DNA of 62,234 nucleotides from Neoroseomonas eburnea (GCF_018129005.1 NZ_JAAEDL010000029.1:1-62234), one strand, 5' to 3'. Positions 1-8,974 are shown, numbered from the stretch's first letter. The notes: generated by a model from the letters alone, not told the origin. Numbers and translations are program-made.

Positions 1-63
1 TATCTCAGCCCCGTGCAGTTCGAGGAGCAACACGCCCGGCCGCCGGTCAAATCAGCCGCCTGA
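1..63 (+). CDS. IS3-family transposase (OrfB), 3' end only
   Basis: The reading frame open from the window edge ends at TGA 61-63 and encodes YLSPVQFEEQHARPPVKSAA. A closing YLSP-x-x-F-E motif near the C-terminus is characteristic of IS3-family OrfB transposases (DDE integrase fold), where it normally follows a HSALG segment that lies outside the window. Only the last 20 residues are visible, so activity and completeness cannot be judged. It marks a mobile element at the left edge of the metal-resistance island and fits acquisition of that island by transfer. The terminal inverted repeat could not be identified without the other end. Confidence 0.6.
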   Translation, partial: YLSPVQFEEQHARPPVKSAA

Positions 64-425
64 ACCTGTCCGCCTCCAGGGGCCCACTCCACTTCCGCGC
101 CGAACACCGGCCAAACCTGCGCCTCAGCGCGGCGCCCTGGCCCGGAGAGACAAATTTCGATGAGGCCGACTGGAGCAGCGGTGGGAACCGGGAACGGAAA
201 GTCTCTGGCACGGCGCGCCGATCCAGGTTCTCGACATTTCCCCCTTATCGCAAACCATGAGAATGATTCACGACCGCTGCCGTCACAAATTGACGGAGCA
301 GACACAATTTTGCGCAACGATCAATCTTTGACGTGCTCGAGCCAATCGCCGGAAACGTGGCTCATGAACATTCGTCCGTGGAGATGCCGTCACCTGGCGG
401 CGCCCATCACGAGGACGAAAACGAC
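64..425. other. Intergenic stretch with no recognised gene
   Basis: No ORF here has a convincing ribosome-binding site or family resemblance. The right end of the IS3 element should lie in the first tens of bases, and the promoter of the secreted protein at 426 should lie near the end. A degenerate CAATCTTTGAC at 322-332 resembles the metal-regulon element but is poorly matched and wrongly spaced. Confidence 0.4.
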
Positions 426-833
426 ATGGCAAGATTTCTCCGTCCGCTGGCATTCGCCGGCTTCGCCTTCAGCATGATCGCGGCGGCGTGGTCCCCGCCC
501 GCCTTCGCGGATGGCTCACCCGTCGTCTCGCTCGCGCCGACGCTGCTCGGCCGCACAGGGATCACGGCCTACTCCACCGTCGCGTCGCCCATCACGATTG
601 CACGGGTCGTGGGCTACGGGTCGGGCCCCGACTTCACGCCGATCTACGACACTACCGTGCTGTCGAGCGTGACCTCGCGGCCGGTCAGCAATGTCCTGGT
701 CAACGGCGAGAACGTGGACATCGAGTACGACGACGAGGCCGCTGCGCGACTGCCGCATACGCTCCCCGAAATCGTCGGAGTGGGCCCCTCATGGCAGTCG
801 TCCCTCGATCTCATGGCCGGGTCGGGGTCGTAG
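426..833 (+). CDS. Small exported protein of unknown function
   Basis: A 135-residue product with a clear Sec-type signal peptide (MARFLRP, hydrophobic core, cleavage after AFA near residue 29) and a mature acidic domain of about 105 residues. An upstream in-frame ATG at 333 would place the signal peptide internally, so 426 is chosen; GAGGACG lies just ahead of it. The mature part resembles no family I recognise and has no cysteine, histidine cluster or methionine run. It lies between the IS3 end and the efflux operon, so a periplasmic role linked to metal handling is possible only by association. Confidence 0.6.
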   Translation: MARFLRPLAFAGFAFSMIAAAWSPPAFADGSPVVSLAPTLLGRTGITAYSTVASPITIARVVGYGSGPDFTPIYDTTVLSSVTSRPVSNVLVNGENVDIEYDDEAAARLPHTLPEIVGVGPSWQSSLDLMAGSGS

Positions 834-908
834 CCCACGCAACGCCCGGTCGTCGAAGCCGGAGGGGGAAGCATGCGCCTCCTCCGGCGACGGCTCAAAC
901 CCGGGCCG

Positions 909-926
909 GCAATACTTTGTCATGAA
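909..926 (+). promoter_or_regulatory. Metal-regulon element, copy 1 (pump operon)
   Basis: GCAATACTTTGTCATGAA. The GTC core ends 73 nt before the TTG start of the leader ORF at 994. Four other copies lie upstream of copper-associated genes at 71-80 nt from the start codon. Whether it is a promoter box for an alternative sigma factor or an activator site cannot be told from sequence alone. Confidence 0.6.
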
Positions 927-993
927 CGAGCAAACTTCAGGACCAAGAGGCCCTGCAACGTGCCCCCCGCTCGTCTCTGTCGAGGGGGTTTCC

Positions 994-1101
994 TTGCGTC
1001 TCCGTTTCGCGCTCGCTGTCATTCTCGCCGCAGCAGCGCTACCTGCCGGTGCCTCCGCCGCCGCGCGCAGCTCAACCTGCGCCGCGCGACCTCCCACTTG
1101 A
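994..1101 (+). CDS. Putative 35-aa exported leader peptide upstream of RND pump
   Basis: A TTG-initiated ORF of 35 codons with a strong GAGGGGG ribosome-binding site at 982-988, 5 nt before the start. The product is a signal-peptide-like sequence (MRLRFALAVILAAAALPAG) followed by a short tail with one cysteine. It ends 22 nt before the GTG of the RND adaptor gene. It is not in a classic annotation frame and may be missed by gene callers. Support comes from the regulon element 73 nt upstream, the same distance as for the confirmed genes. In family knowledge, short exported uORFs (CutF/DUF2946 type) tune copper operons translationally; whether this one does is inference, and it lacks the multi-Cys motif of those proteins. 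Confidence 0.4.
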   Translation: MRLRFALAVILAAAALPAGASAAARSSTCAARPPT

Positions 1102-1123
1102 ACCAGGCCATCGGAGCCGAACC

Positions 1124-2851
1124 GTGATCCGTGCCATCCGACGCCGCGGCCTCGCCGTCGCGGCATTGCTCCTGCCGCTGATCGCGATCACGCGGCTAGC
1201 CCTTGCCCATGAAGGCGAGGATCACGGCGATGCGCCTGCCCCGCCGGCCTCGGCGGCGCCGCGCGCCGAGGCGCGGTCCGACCTCTTCGAGGTGGTCACG
1301 GTGCTCGGCCCAGACGGCCGTCTCTGGATCTATCTCGATCGCTTTGCCAGCACGGCGCCGATCGACAACGCGAGCGTCCAGGTGAACCTCGACGGGCGCG
1401 AACTGACGGCGGAACGGGCCAGCGAGGCCGTGTATGTCATTGCCGACCCGGCCTTCGCACAGCCCGGGACGCGCGACCTGGTCCTCACCGTGACCGCCGG
1501 CGACGACATGGACCTTCTGCCGGTGTCGTTGGCGGTGCTTGCCTCTGCCGTGGCGACCGCCGGCAGCTCCGGCCTCCGCGACCGCGCCATGGCTGCCCTC
1601 CGTGAGCCGATCCTCTGGGGCCTTGCTACGGGGCTGCTGCTGATCGGCTTCCTCATCGGCCGCGCCGCGGCACCGCGGCCGCTTCCGCCGGAGGTCGAGA
1701 AGAACACGCCGGCGACGATCGGCATCCGCCTCGCGGCCGAGGCCGCACCCACCAAGGCTGCAACCGCGCCTCCTGCCGCGCGCCGCGTCCGCACGAGCAC
1801 GATGGCGCTGGCCCTCCTGCTGGGCGCGCCGTTCGCCGCCATGGCGCAGCCGATGGACCAGCCCCGGCGCCAGCCTGACGGCAGCGTGTTCGTCCCGAAG
1901 CCGACGCAACGTCTGCTTGGCGTCCGCACCGTGCTGGTGGACCGCACGGAGGCGCCGGTCTCGGTGCAACTGGTCGGTCAGGTGATCCCCGACCCCAATG
2001 CGTCCGGCCGTGTCCAGGCGTCCGAAGCCGGCCGCATCGAGCCACCGGAAGGCGGCTTCCCGACCCTTGGCCAGCGCGTCGCACGCGGCGATGTGCTCGG
2101 CTTTGTCGTGCCCATCATGGCCGCACAAGACCGGGTCGGCGTGCGTGCCAACATCGCGGAACTTGACGCACTGATCGTCATCGGCGAGGCGCGGGTCCGC
2201 CGGCTGACCGCGCTGACCGGCACCGTCGCGGCGCGGGAGATCAGCGATGCCCGCGCCGATCTCGAAGGCCTGCGTCAGCGCCGCGCCGCGAACCTGCCGG
2301 CGGTGACGGGGCGGGAGCCGATCGTAGCGCCCTCCGCCGGTCTGATCAGCGTCGTTCGCGTCGCCGCCGGCCAGGTGATCCAGGCGCAGGAACCGCTGTT
2401 CGACATCGTCGATCCCGGCAGGCTCTGGGTCGAAGCCGTCGCTTTCGACGCAGCGGCCGTGGCGGAGATCACCGGCGCCGACGCGGTCACCTCCGGCGGC
2501 CAGCGCCTCCCGCTGGCCTTTGTCGGCCGGGGTCTTTCCCTCCGGCAGCAAGCCGTGCCGCTCCAGTTCCGCATCACCGAGGCGCCGGCCGGGCTGTCCG
2601 TCGGCACGCCGGTGACCGTGACGGTCCAGACCCCGCGCCGCGCCGGCGGCATCGTACTGCCGGCGGCGGCCGTGGTCCGCAGCGCCGACGGTCCGCAGGT
2701 GGTCTTCGAGATGCCGGGGGCCGAGCGCTTCGTCCCTCGCCCGGTCCGCGTGCAGCCGCTCGATGGCCGCCAGGTGCTGGTGACGGCCGGGCTCGAGCGC
2801 GGCGCGCGGGTGGTGACCGAGGCCGCCAGCCTGATCGCCCAGGTCCGCTGA
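1124..2851 (+). CDS. RND efflux periplasmic adaptor with extra N-terminal domain
   Basis: Membrane-fusion protein of an HME-RND metal pump, 575 residues. GTG 1124 is preferred over an ATG at 1049 because it puts a signal peptide at the N-terminus, followed by a His-rich HEGEDHGD segment as in CzcB-like adaptors. Residues about 40-140 form a separate periplasmic domain, followed by a hydrophobic helix (ILWGLATGLLLIGFLIG, near 165-180). A second signal-like stretch (MALALLLGAPFAAMAQ, about 225-242) precedes the classic adaptor: VFVPKPTQRLLGVRT, barrel-sandwich halves (GRVQASEAGRIEPPE; IVAPSAGLISVV), helical hairpin and beta-barrel. The layout looks like two exported proteins fused. The permease gene follows after 2 nt. 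Confidence 0.88.
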   Translation: MIRAIRRRGLAVAALLLPLIAITRLALAHEGEDHGDAPAPPASAAPRAEARSDLFEVVTVLGPDGRLWIYLDRFASTAPIDNASVQVNLDGRELTAERASEAVYVIADPAFAQPGTRDLVLTVTAGDDMDLLPVSLAVLASAVATAGSSGLRDRAMAALREPILWGLATGLLLIGFLIGRAAAPRPLPPEVEKNTPATIGIRLAAEAAPTKAATAPPAARRVRTSTMALALLLGAPFAAMAQPMDQPRRQPDGSVFVPKPTQRLLGVRTVLVDRTEAPVSVQLVGQVIPDPNASGRVQASEAGRIEPPEGGFPTLGQRVARGDVLGFVVPIMAAQDRVGVRANIAELDALIVIGEARVRRLTALTGTVAAREISDARADLEGLRQRRAANLPAVTGREPIVAPSAGLISVVRVAAGQVIQAQEPLFDIVDPGRLWVEAVAFDAAAVAEITGADAVTSGGQRLPLAFVGRGLSLRQQAVPLQFRITEAPAGLSVGTPVTVTVQTPRRAGGIVLPAAAVVRSADGPQVVFEMPGAERFVPRPVRVQPLDGRQVLVTAGLERGARVVTEAASLIAQVR

Positions 2852-2853
2852 GC

Positions 2854-5800
2854 ATGTTCAACGCCCTGGTCTCTGCCAGCCTGCGCAACCGCCTGCTCAT
2901 CCTGGCGGCCGCGGCCATCCTCGTCGTCTATGGCTCGCTGACGCTGACGCGCCTGCCGGTCGATGTGTTTCCCGACCTCAACAAGCCCGTCGTCACGCTG
3001 ATGACCGAGGCCGAGGGGCTGGCGCCGGAGGAGGTCGAGCTCCTCGTCTCCTTCCCGATCGAGACGGCGATGAACGGCATGCCTGGCGTCACGCGCGTGC
3101 GTTCCGTTTCCGGCGTCGGGCTTTCGATCGTCTTCGTGGAGTTCGACTGGGGCACCGACATCTGGGTCAACCGCCAGCAGGTCTCGGAACGCCTGTCGCT
3201 GGTGCGCGCGCAACTGCCGCCCGCCGTCATTCCGCAGATGGCGCCGGTCTCCTCGATCATGGGCGAGATCATGCTGGTGTCCATGTCCACGGACGGCCGC
3301 GCCAGCCCGATGGAACTCCGCGAGCAGGCCGACTGGGTCGTGCGTCCGCGCCTGCTGACCATTCCCGGGGTCAGCCAGGTGATCCCGATCGGCGGCGAGG
3401 TCCGCCAGTATCGCGTGACGCCGGACGTCACGCGCATGAACGCGCTCGACGTGACCCATGAGCAGATCGTCGCCGCCCTCCGGCAATTCGGCACCAATTC
3501 CGGCGGCGGTTATGTCGATCAGGCCGGGCGGGAGTACCTGATCCGCAACATCGGCCGCACGACGCGCCTCGAGGACCTGGCGAATGCCCCGCTCACCCTG
3601 CGCAATGGCCAGCCGATCCTGCTGCGCCAGGTCGCCTCGGTGGATTTTGCCGCGCGGCTCAAGCGCGGCGAGGCCGGCAGCATGGGGCGCCCTGCCGTCA
3701 TCCTGTCGATCCAGAAGCAGCCCGCCGCGGATACCGTCGCGCTCACCAGGGCCGTCGAGGCGGCTCTCGCCGAGCTGCAGCGCGTCATGCCGCCGGGCGT
3801 CACCGCCGATCGCGTGCAGTTCCGTCAGGCCGACTTCATCCAGTCCTCGATCGGCAACGTCCAGAAGGTATTGCTCGAGGCCATGGCGGTGGTGACCGTC
3901 ATCCTCTTCCTGTTCCTGCTGAATGTCAGGACGACGGCGATCTCGCTGGCGGCGATCCCGCTCTCGGTGCTGATCACGGTGGTGGTCTTCCACCTGCTCG
4001 GCCTGTCCATCAACACCATGACGCTCGGCGGCCTCGCCATCGCCATCGGGGAGCTCGTGGACGATGCCGTCGTGGACGTGGAGAACGTCTTCCGGCGGCT
4101 GCGCGAGAACCGGGAGAAGGCGAACCCGCTCCCCGTCTTCACGGTGGTGGCGCAGGCGAGCCAGGAGGTGCGATCGGGCATCGTCTACGCGACGATGATC
4201 GTCATCCTGGTCTTCGTGCCGCTCTTCGCACTTTCGGGCATCGAGGGGCGGCTCTTCGCGCCGCTTGGCGTGGCGTACATCGTCTCCATCCTCGCCTCGC
4301 TGATCGTGTCGATCACCGTGACGCCGGTGCTCTGCTACTTCCTGCTGCCACGCATGAAGCGGATGGATCATGGCGACGGGTGGATGGTGCGAAAGCTCAA
4401 GTGGGCCAACGAACGCGCCCTGCTCTGGGCCTTCCGGCGGCCACGGCTGGTCTTCATGGCGGCCGGCATCGGCGTTGCCCTGGCCATCGCCACGATCCCC
4501 TTCCTGCCCCGCGCGTTCCTGCCACCCTTCAACGAAGGGACGCTGACGATCAGCCTGCAGTTCCAGCCTGGAATCAGCCTGACGGAGGCGAACCGGCTGG
4601 GCACCGCGGCCGAGCGGCTGATCATGCAGGTGCCGGAGGTCCGATCGATCGGCCGCCGCACCGGGCGCGCGGAACTCGACGAGCACGCCGAGGGCGTCCA
4701 CTCCTCGGAGATCGACGTCACTCTGCAACCTTCCGCACGCGGCAAGCACGAGATCGCGGCGGATATCCGGGCGCGGCTGGCCATCCTGCCGGGCAGCGCG
4801 AATGTGGGGCAGCCGATCAGCCATCGCCTGGACCATATGCTGTCCGGCGTGCGGGCCGAGATCGCGCTGAAGATCTATGGCGACGACCTCGACACGCTGC
4901 GCACGCTGGCAGGCCAGATGCAGCAGCGCCTCTCCAGGATCCCGGGGCTCACCGACCTGCAGGTGGAACGCCAGGTGCGCGTGCCCCAGCTCCAGGTCGC
5001 GGTGAACCATGAGCGGGCGGCGCTTTATGGCGTCTCGGCGGCCGCCATCGCCCGCGCCGTGCAGGACATGTCCGGCGGCCAGGTTGTCAGCGAGGTGGTG
5101 GATGGCAGCCGCCGCTTCGACTTGGTGCTGCGCCTCGCCGACGCCGACCGCACCGGTGCCGGCCTCGCCGCGCTGATGGTCGAAACGCCGGGCGGCAGGG
5201 TCCCGCTGTCGCTGCTTGCCGAGCTCCGCGACACCGACGGCCCCAATCAGGTCCTGCGGGAGAACGGGCGGCGCCGCATCGTGGTCCTCGCCAATACCGA
5301 CGGCAGCGACATGGGCGCGATCGTCGAGCGCATTCGCGCCGAGATGGCGGCATCCGCGCTGCCCCCGGGCTACTTCCTCGCCCTGGAAGGCACCTTCCAG
5401 GCGCAGGAGGAAGCGTCGCAACTGATCGCGCTGCTCTCCCTGGTGTCGCTGTCGATGATCTTCATGGTGCTCTACAGCCGCTACCGCTCGGCGGTACTCG
5501 CGCTGATCATCATGGGCAACGTGCCGCTGGCGCTGGTCGGGGCGATCGCGGCACTCTGGATCGCGGGTCAGCCGCTCTCAGTCGCCTCCATGATCGGCTT
5601 CATCACGCTCGCCGGCATCGCGACGCGCAACGGCATCCTCAAGGTCAGCCACTACCTGAACCTGGCGCTGCTGGAGGGTGAGCCCTGGGGCCTCGGCCTC
5701 GTCATCCGCGGCAGCCTCGAACGCCTGACGCCCGTCCTCATGACAGCGCTCTCTGCCGGCTTCGCGCTGATCCCGCTGATGATCGGCGCGGGCGAGCCCG

Positions 5801-5967
5801 GCAAGGAGATCCTGCATCCCGTGGCCATCACCATCTTCGGTGGACTCGTCACCGCAACCCTTCTCGACACCTTCCTGACGCCGCTGCTGTTTCACCGCTT
5901 CGGCAGACCGGCCCTCGACCGGCTGCGCGAACGCCAGCAGGAACTGAAGACGGCGGAGGCCTACTGA
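2854..5967 (+). CDS. HME-family RND metal efflux permease (CzcA/CusA-like)
   Basis: A 1037-residue inner-membrane proton-driven antiporter, full length for the family, with two repeats of TM helices and large periplasmic loops. TM4 carries the proton-relay signature GELVDDAVVDVEN (D403, D404, D408, E410), which places it in the HME group; it is not the DFG...DGA form of zinc-type CzcA. The loop segments HSSEIDV and HRLDHMLSG correspond to regions holding copper-binding methionines in CusA, but those methionines are not clearly kept, so Cu/Ag specificity is likely from context rather than demonstrated. It starts 2 nt after the adaptor stop and runs into the small periplasmic protein. No outer-membrane factor gene is present in this operon. 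Confidence 0.92.
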   Translation: MFNALVSASLRNRLLILAAAAILVVYGSLTLTRLPVDVFPDLNKPVVTLMTEAEGLAPEEVELLVSFPIETAMNGMPGVTRVRSVSGVGLSIVFVEFDWGTDIWVNRQQVSERLSLVRAQLPPAVIPQMAPVSSIMGEIMLVSMSTDGRASPMELREQADWVVRPRLLTIPGVSQVIPIGGEVRQYRVTPDVTRMNALDVTHEQIVAALRQFGTNSGGGYVDQAGREYLIRNIGRTTRLEDLANAPLTLRNGQPILLRQVASVDFAARLKRGEAGSMGRPAVILSIQKQPAADTVALTRAVEAALAELQRVMPPGVTADRVQFRQADFIQSSIGNVQKVLLEAMAVVTVILFLFLLNVRTTAISLAAIPLSVLITVVVFHLLGLSINTMTLGGLAIAIGELVDDAVVDVENVFRRLRENREKANPLPVFTVVAQASQEVRSGIVYATMIVILVFVPLFALSGIEGRLFAPLGVAYIVSILASLIVSITVTPVLCYFLLPRMKRMDHGDGWMVRKLKWANERALLWAFRRPRLVFMAAGIGVALAIATIPFLPRAFLPPFNEGTLTISLQFQPGISLTEANRLGTAAERLIMQVPEVRSIGRRTGRAELDEHAEGVHSSEIDVTLQPSARGKHEIAADIRARLAILPGSANVGQPISHRLDHMLSGVRAEIALKIYGDDLDTLRTLAGQMQQRLSRIPGLTDLQVERQVRVPQLQVAVNHERAALYGVSAAAIARAVQDMSGGQVVSEVVDGSRRFDLVLRLADADRTGAGLAALMVETPGGRVPLSLLAELRDTDGPNQVLRENGRRRIVVLANTDGSDMGAIVERIRAEMAASALPPGYFLALEGTFQAQEEASQLIALLSLVSLSMIFMVLYSRYRSAVLALIIMGNVPLALVGAIAALWIAGQPLSVASMIGFITLAGIATRNGILKVSHYLNLALLEGEPWGLGLVIRGSLERLTPVLMTALSAGFALIPLMIGAGEPGKEILHPVAITIFGGLVTATLLDTFLTPLLFHRFGRPALDRLRERQQELKTAEAY

Positions 5968-5969
5968 CC

Positions 5970-6377
5970 ATGAAGGACAACATGATGTTCGCTCGTCGCA
6001 CCCTTGCCGCCGGTATCCTGGCGGCATCGCTCGCTCCCCTCGCCGCCTGGGCCCATGAGCCGCAGCGCGGTCCGAACGGCGGGCAGAAGGTCGATCTCGG
6101 CTCCAGCCATGCGGAACTGGTGGCGGAGGGGAACACCTTGAGGCTCTACCTGTTCGACGCCAGCGACCGTCCCCTGCCGGCGAGCGGCGCCACGGCCCAG
6201 GCCGTGGTGCTGGCCGGTGGACGGCAGGCGACCGTTGCCCTGGCGCCCAGCCGTGACAATCTCCTGGAAGGCCAGGGCGATTTCACCGCCGTCCGCGGCA
6301 TGCGCGCGGTCATCACGCTGACCCTGCAGGGGCAGCGGCCGGCGCAGGCCCGCTTCACGCCGATGGACCAGAACTGA
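5970..6377 (+). CDS. Small periplasmic metal-pump accessory protein
   Basis: A 135-residue exported protein: signal peptide to about residue 28 (PLAAWA), then HEPQRGPNGGQKVDLGSSHAEL. The HxxxxGPNGGxxxxxGxxHxE pattern recurs in N-terminal domains of CzcB-like adaptors and in stand-alone periplasmic proteins of metal RND operons, where the histidines and glutamate are candidate metal ligands. It lies 2 nt after the permease gene and is probably co-transcribed. A metal-scavenging or delivery role for the pump is inferred from motif and operon. Confidence 0.7.
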   Translation: MKDNMMFARRTLAAGILAASLAPLAAWAHEPQRGPNGGQKVDLGSSHAELVAEGNTLRLYLFDASDRPLPASGATAQAVVLAGGRQATVALAPSRDNLLEGQGDFTAVRGMRAVITLTLQGQRPAQARFTPMDQN

Positions 6378-6399
6378 CCGGGAGGCCGCAGCCCAACCG

Positions 6400-7137
6400 A
6401 TGATGCCCGACACCCTCCCGCCCGAGGCTCATATCCTCGTCGTCGAGGACGATGGCGAGATGCGCACGCTGATCGCCAAGTTCCTGCGCCAGAACGGTTA
6501 TCGCGTAACCGGCGCGCGCGATGGGCGCGAGATGTGGGAAACACTGGGCAATGCGCCGGTCGACCTCATCCTGCTCGACGTGATGCTGCCGGGGCAATCA
6601 GGCCTCGATCTGACCCGCGCGCTGCGGGCGAAAACGCGCGTGCCGATCATCATGGTCACCGCCCGCGGCGACGAAACGGACCGCATCGTCGGGCTCGAAC
6701 TCGGGGCGGACGACTACATTCCGAAGCCGTTCAGCCGGCCGGAGCTGCTGGCGCGCATCCGGGCGGTGCTTCGCCGCGCGCGACCGGCCGAGGAGGCCCC
6801 GGTCGCCGAACTGGTCGGCGACCGCATCCTCTTCGCCGGCTGGGCGCTGGACACGCGCCGGCGTGAACTGGCGGCGCCGGATGGCACCTCCGTGGACCTG
6901 TCCGGCGGCGAGTACGACATGCTGCTCGCCTTCTGCGAACACCCGCAGCGGGTGCTGTCGCGGGACCAGTTGCTGGACCTCGCGCGGAACCGCGTCTCGG
7001 ACAGCATCGACCGCTCGGTGGACGTCATGGTGAGCCGGCTGCGGCGGAAGCTCGAACCGACGGATGAGAGCCCGGCGCTCATCAAAACCATCCGCGGCGC
7101 CGGATACATGTTCATCCCGGCCGTGACCCGCGGCTGA
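6400..7137 (+). CDS. OmpR-family response regulator
   Basis: A 245-residue two-domain regulator. The receiver domain (about 12-125) has the acidic pocket VVEDD, the phospho-acceptor D60 in LILLDVMLPG and KPFS as the conserved lysine. The C-terminal winged helix (about 140-240) has the OmpR-type ending RLRRKLEP...IKTIRGAGYMF. The stop codon shares one base with the ATG of the histidine kinase, so the pair is translationally coupled. Its position directly after the pump genes suggests CusR/CopR-like control of the metal genes. ATG at 6403 is an equally possible start. Confidence 0.92.
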   Translation: MMPDTLPPEAHILVVEDDGEMRTLIAKFLRQNGYRVTGARDGREMWETLGNAPVDLILLDVMLPGQSGLDLTRALRAKTRVPIIMVTARGDETDRIVGLELGADDYIPKPFSRPELLARIRAVLRRARPAEEAPVAELVGDRILFAGWALDTRRRELAAPDGTSVDLSGGEYDMLLAFCEHPQRVLSRDQLLDLARNRVSDSIDRSVDVMVSRLRRKLEPTDESPALIKTIRGAGYMFIPAVTRG

Positions 7138-8501
7138 TGCGCAGGCTGCTGCCCGATACGCTTGGCGGGCGGATCGTCCTGGTCCTGCTGGTCGGGTTGC
7201 TGGTCTTCCACCTCGGGAGCCTGTGGCTGCACCAGAGTGGTGCCGAGGCCGTCATCGGCACCGCGCGCGAGCATCAGTTGGCCGAGCGCCTGGCGGGTGC
7301 GAAGCGGGCCGTGGCCGAATTGCCTGCGGCTGACCGCGACCGTATGGCGCATGCGCTGTCCTCGGCGGAGCTGGACATGCACTGGACGGCGAGCCCCACG
7401 GTCCGCCTGACCGACGAGGTCAGCCCCCGCGTCGAAGCGGTGCGCGCGCGTCTCCTGGAACTCGAGCCGAACCTCGCCGATGCGGGAATGCGGCTCGGCT
7501 ATCTGGACGAGACCGGCAACGGCGCACCGACGGGCGAGCAGGGCCGCCACCTGCTGGTGGGCGCATTGCAACTGCCGGACGGATCCTGGCTGAACTTCGC
7601 GGCCGCGCTGTTCCGCCCGATCGTCGCGGATCACGGCACTCTCCTGCCGACCACGCTGTCCACCACGGTGATGGCCGCAGGCATTCTCGTGCTCGGCTTC
7701 CTCGTCGTGCGCCTGATCGGGCGGCCGCTGCGCGCGCTCTCGGTCGCCGCCGACCGCATCGGCCGGCCTGGGGAGACCGCGCCGGTGCCCGAGGACGGCC
7801 CCCGGGAAGTCCGCCAGGCCGCGCAGGCCTTCAATCGCATGCAGGCGCGGATCGATCGCCTGATCGCGGACCGTACCCAGGCCCTCGCCGCCGTCAGCCA
7901 CGACCTGCGCACGCCGATCGCCCGGTTGCGCCTGCGCGCTGGCTTCATCGAGGATGCCGATACGCAGCGCCAGATCGACGCCGACCTCGACGAGATGGAG
8001 GCCATGATTGCCTCCACCCTTGCCTATCTGCGCGGCGAGGCCGAGCAGGAACCGCTGCGTGTCGCCGACCTCGCTGCGATCCTCGAGACCCTGTGCGACG
8101 ATGCGACCGATGCCGGGCACCGGGCGTCCTATGATGGTCCGTCGCAGGCGCGGCTGGCGTGCCGGCCAATCGCGATGAAGCGAGCCCTCGCGAACCTGAT
8201 CGGCAATGCGGTGAAATACGGAGGCGTGGCGCGCGTGTCCCTGCGCGACAGCGGGACCGCGGTGGAGATCGCGGTCGAGGATGACGGCCCGGGCATCCCG
8301 GATGAGGAGCTGGAAGCGGCTTTCGAGCCCTTCCGCAGGCTCGATCCTGCCCGTAACCCTGAGTCCGGGGGCTCCGGCCTGGGTCTGACGATCGCGCGGC
8401 AGGTCGCGGAACGGCATGGCGGGACGGTCTCGCTGCGCAACCACCCCAGCGGCGGCCTGGTCGCAACGCTGACGATCCCGCGCGTGGACGGAAGGAAATG
8501 A
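7137..8501 (+). CDS. Two-component sensor histidine kinase
   Basis: A 454-residue inner-membrane kinase: TM1 about 12-32, periplasmic sensor to about 165, TM2 about 172-194, HAMP, DHp helix with H255 in AVSHDLRTP, and a HATPase domain with N box (NLIGNAVKYGG), G1 (EDDGPGIP) and G2 (GSGLGL). The periplasmic part is of the size seen in metal and envelope-stress sensors. It overlaps the response regulator by 1 nt and the DUF411 gene by 4 nt. Partner specificity for copper is inferred from the neighbourhood. Confidence 0.92.
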   Translation: MRRLLPDTLGGRIVLVLLVGLLVFHLGSLWLHQSGAEAVIGTAREHQLAERLAGAKRAVAELPAADRDRMAHALSSAELDMHWTASPTVRLTDEVSPRVEAVRARLLELEPNLADAGMRLGYLDETGNGAPTGEQGRHLLVGALQLPDGSWLNFAAALFRPIVADHGTLLPTTLSTTVMAAGILVLGFLVVRLIGRPLRALSVAADRIGRPGETAPVPEDGPREVRQAAQAFNRMQARIDRLIADRTQALAAVSHDLRTPIARLRLRAGFIEDADTQRQIDADLDEMEAMIASTLAYLRGEAEQEPLRVADLAAILETLCDDATDAGHRASYDGPSQARLACRPIAMKRALANLIGNAVKYGGVARVSLRDSGTAVEIAVEDDGPGIPDEELEAAFEPFRRLDPARNPESGGSGLGLTIARQVAERHGGTVSLRNHPSGGLVATLTIPRVDGRK

Positions 8502-8974
8502 CGAGGATGACGATCCGACGGCGCGATCTGATGGCAGGGCTCGGTGTGCTGGCCGCGTTGCCGGCCGCGGCGCAGGGCGGGCCCCTCGTCGAGGTCTGGC
8601 GCGACCCGAATTGCGGATGCTGCAGCGGCTGGGTCGCGCACATGCGCGAGGCCGGCTTCACCGTGCGGGAGACGGTGCTTCCCGCGCTCGGACCCGTGCG
8701 CCGCATGCTCGGCACCCCGGCCGATCTGCTGTCCTGCCATGCGGCCCGCGTGCAGGGCATCGTGCTGGAAGGCCACGTCCCGGCGGAAGCGGTGCGCCGT
8801 GTGCTCGCCGGGCGTCCGGCGGGCCTGCTCGGCCTGGCCGTGCCCGCGATGCCGGTCGGTGCGCCCGGGATGGAAGTCCCCGGCCAGCCCGACGACATCT
8901 ACGACGTAATGGCCTTCGACGCGGCCGGGCGTCACTCGCACTTCATGCGCTTCAGGGGCGGCCAGCCGATCTGA
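8498..8974 (+). CDS. DUF411 exported metal-binding protein
   Basis: A 158-residue protein with a twin-arginine-like leader (IRRRDLMAGLG, ending AAAQ) and the DUF411 core VEVWRDPNCGCCSGW with the CxCC cysteines, plus conserved LSCHAARVQGIVLEGHVPA and GMEVPGQPDDIYDV. DUF411 proteins are periplasmic proteins found with copper and other metal-resistance genes. The start ATG overlaps the kinase stop; ATG 8507 is an alternative. Its gene ends the pump/regulator operon, 22 bp from the convergent beta-propeller gene. Confidence 0.85.
   Translation: MTRMTIRRRDLMAGLGVLAALPAAAQGGPLVEVWRDPNCGCCSGWVAHMREAGFTVRETVLPALGPVRRMLGTPADLLSCHAARVQGIVLEGHVPAEAVRRVLAGRPAGLLGLAVPAMPVGAPGMEVPGQPDDIYDVMAFDAAGRHSHFMRFRGGQPI

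Noticed and set aside
322..340. CAATCTTTGACGTGCTCGA as a sixth metal-regulon element
   Set aside because: The core has GAC instead of GTC, flanks do not match and it lies about 94 nt from the next start, outside the 71-80 nt window of the others.
160..477. 105-codon ORF near the left end
   Set aside because: No ribosome-binding site, no family resemblance, and it overlaps the better-supported secreted protein gene in another frame.
2275..5421. Open frame of 1048 codons on the - strand opposite the pump genes
   Set aside because: Antisense to the clear adaptor/permease genes; composition is Arg/His/Asp-rich as expected from the complement of GC-rich codons; no family resemblance.
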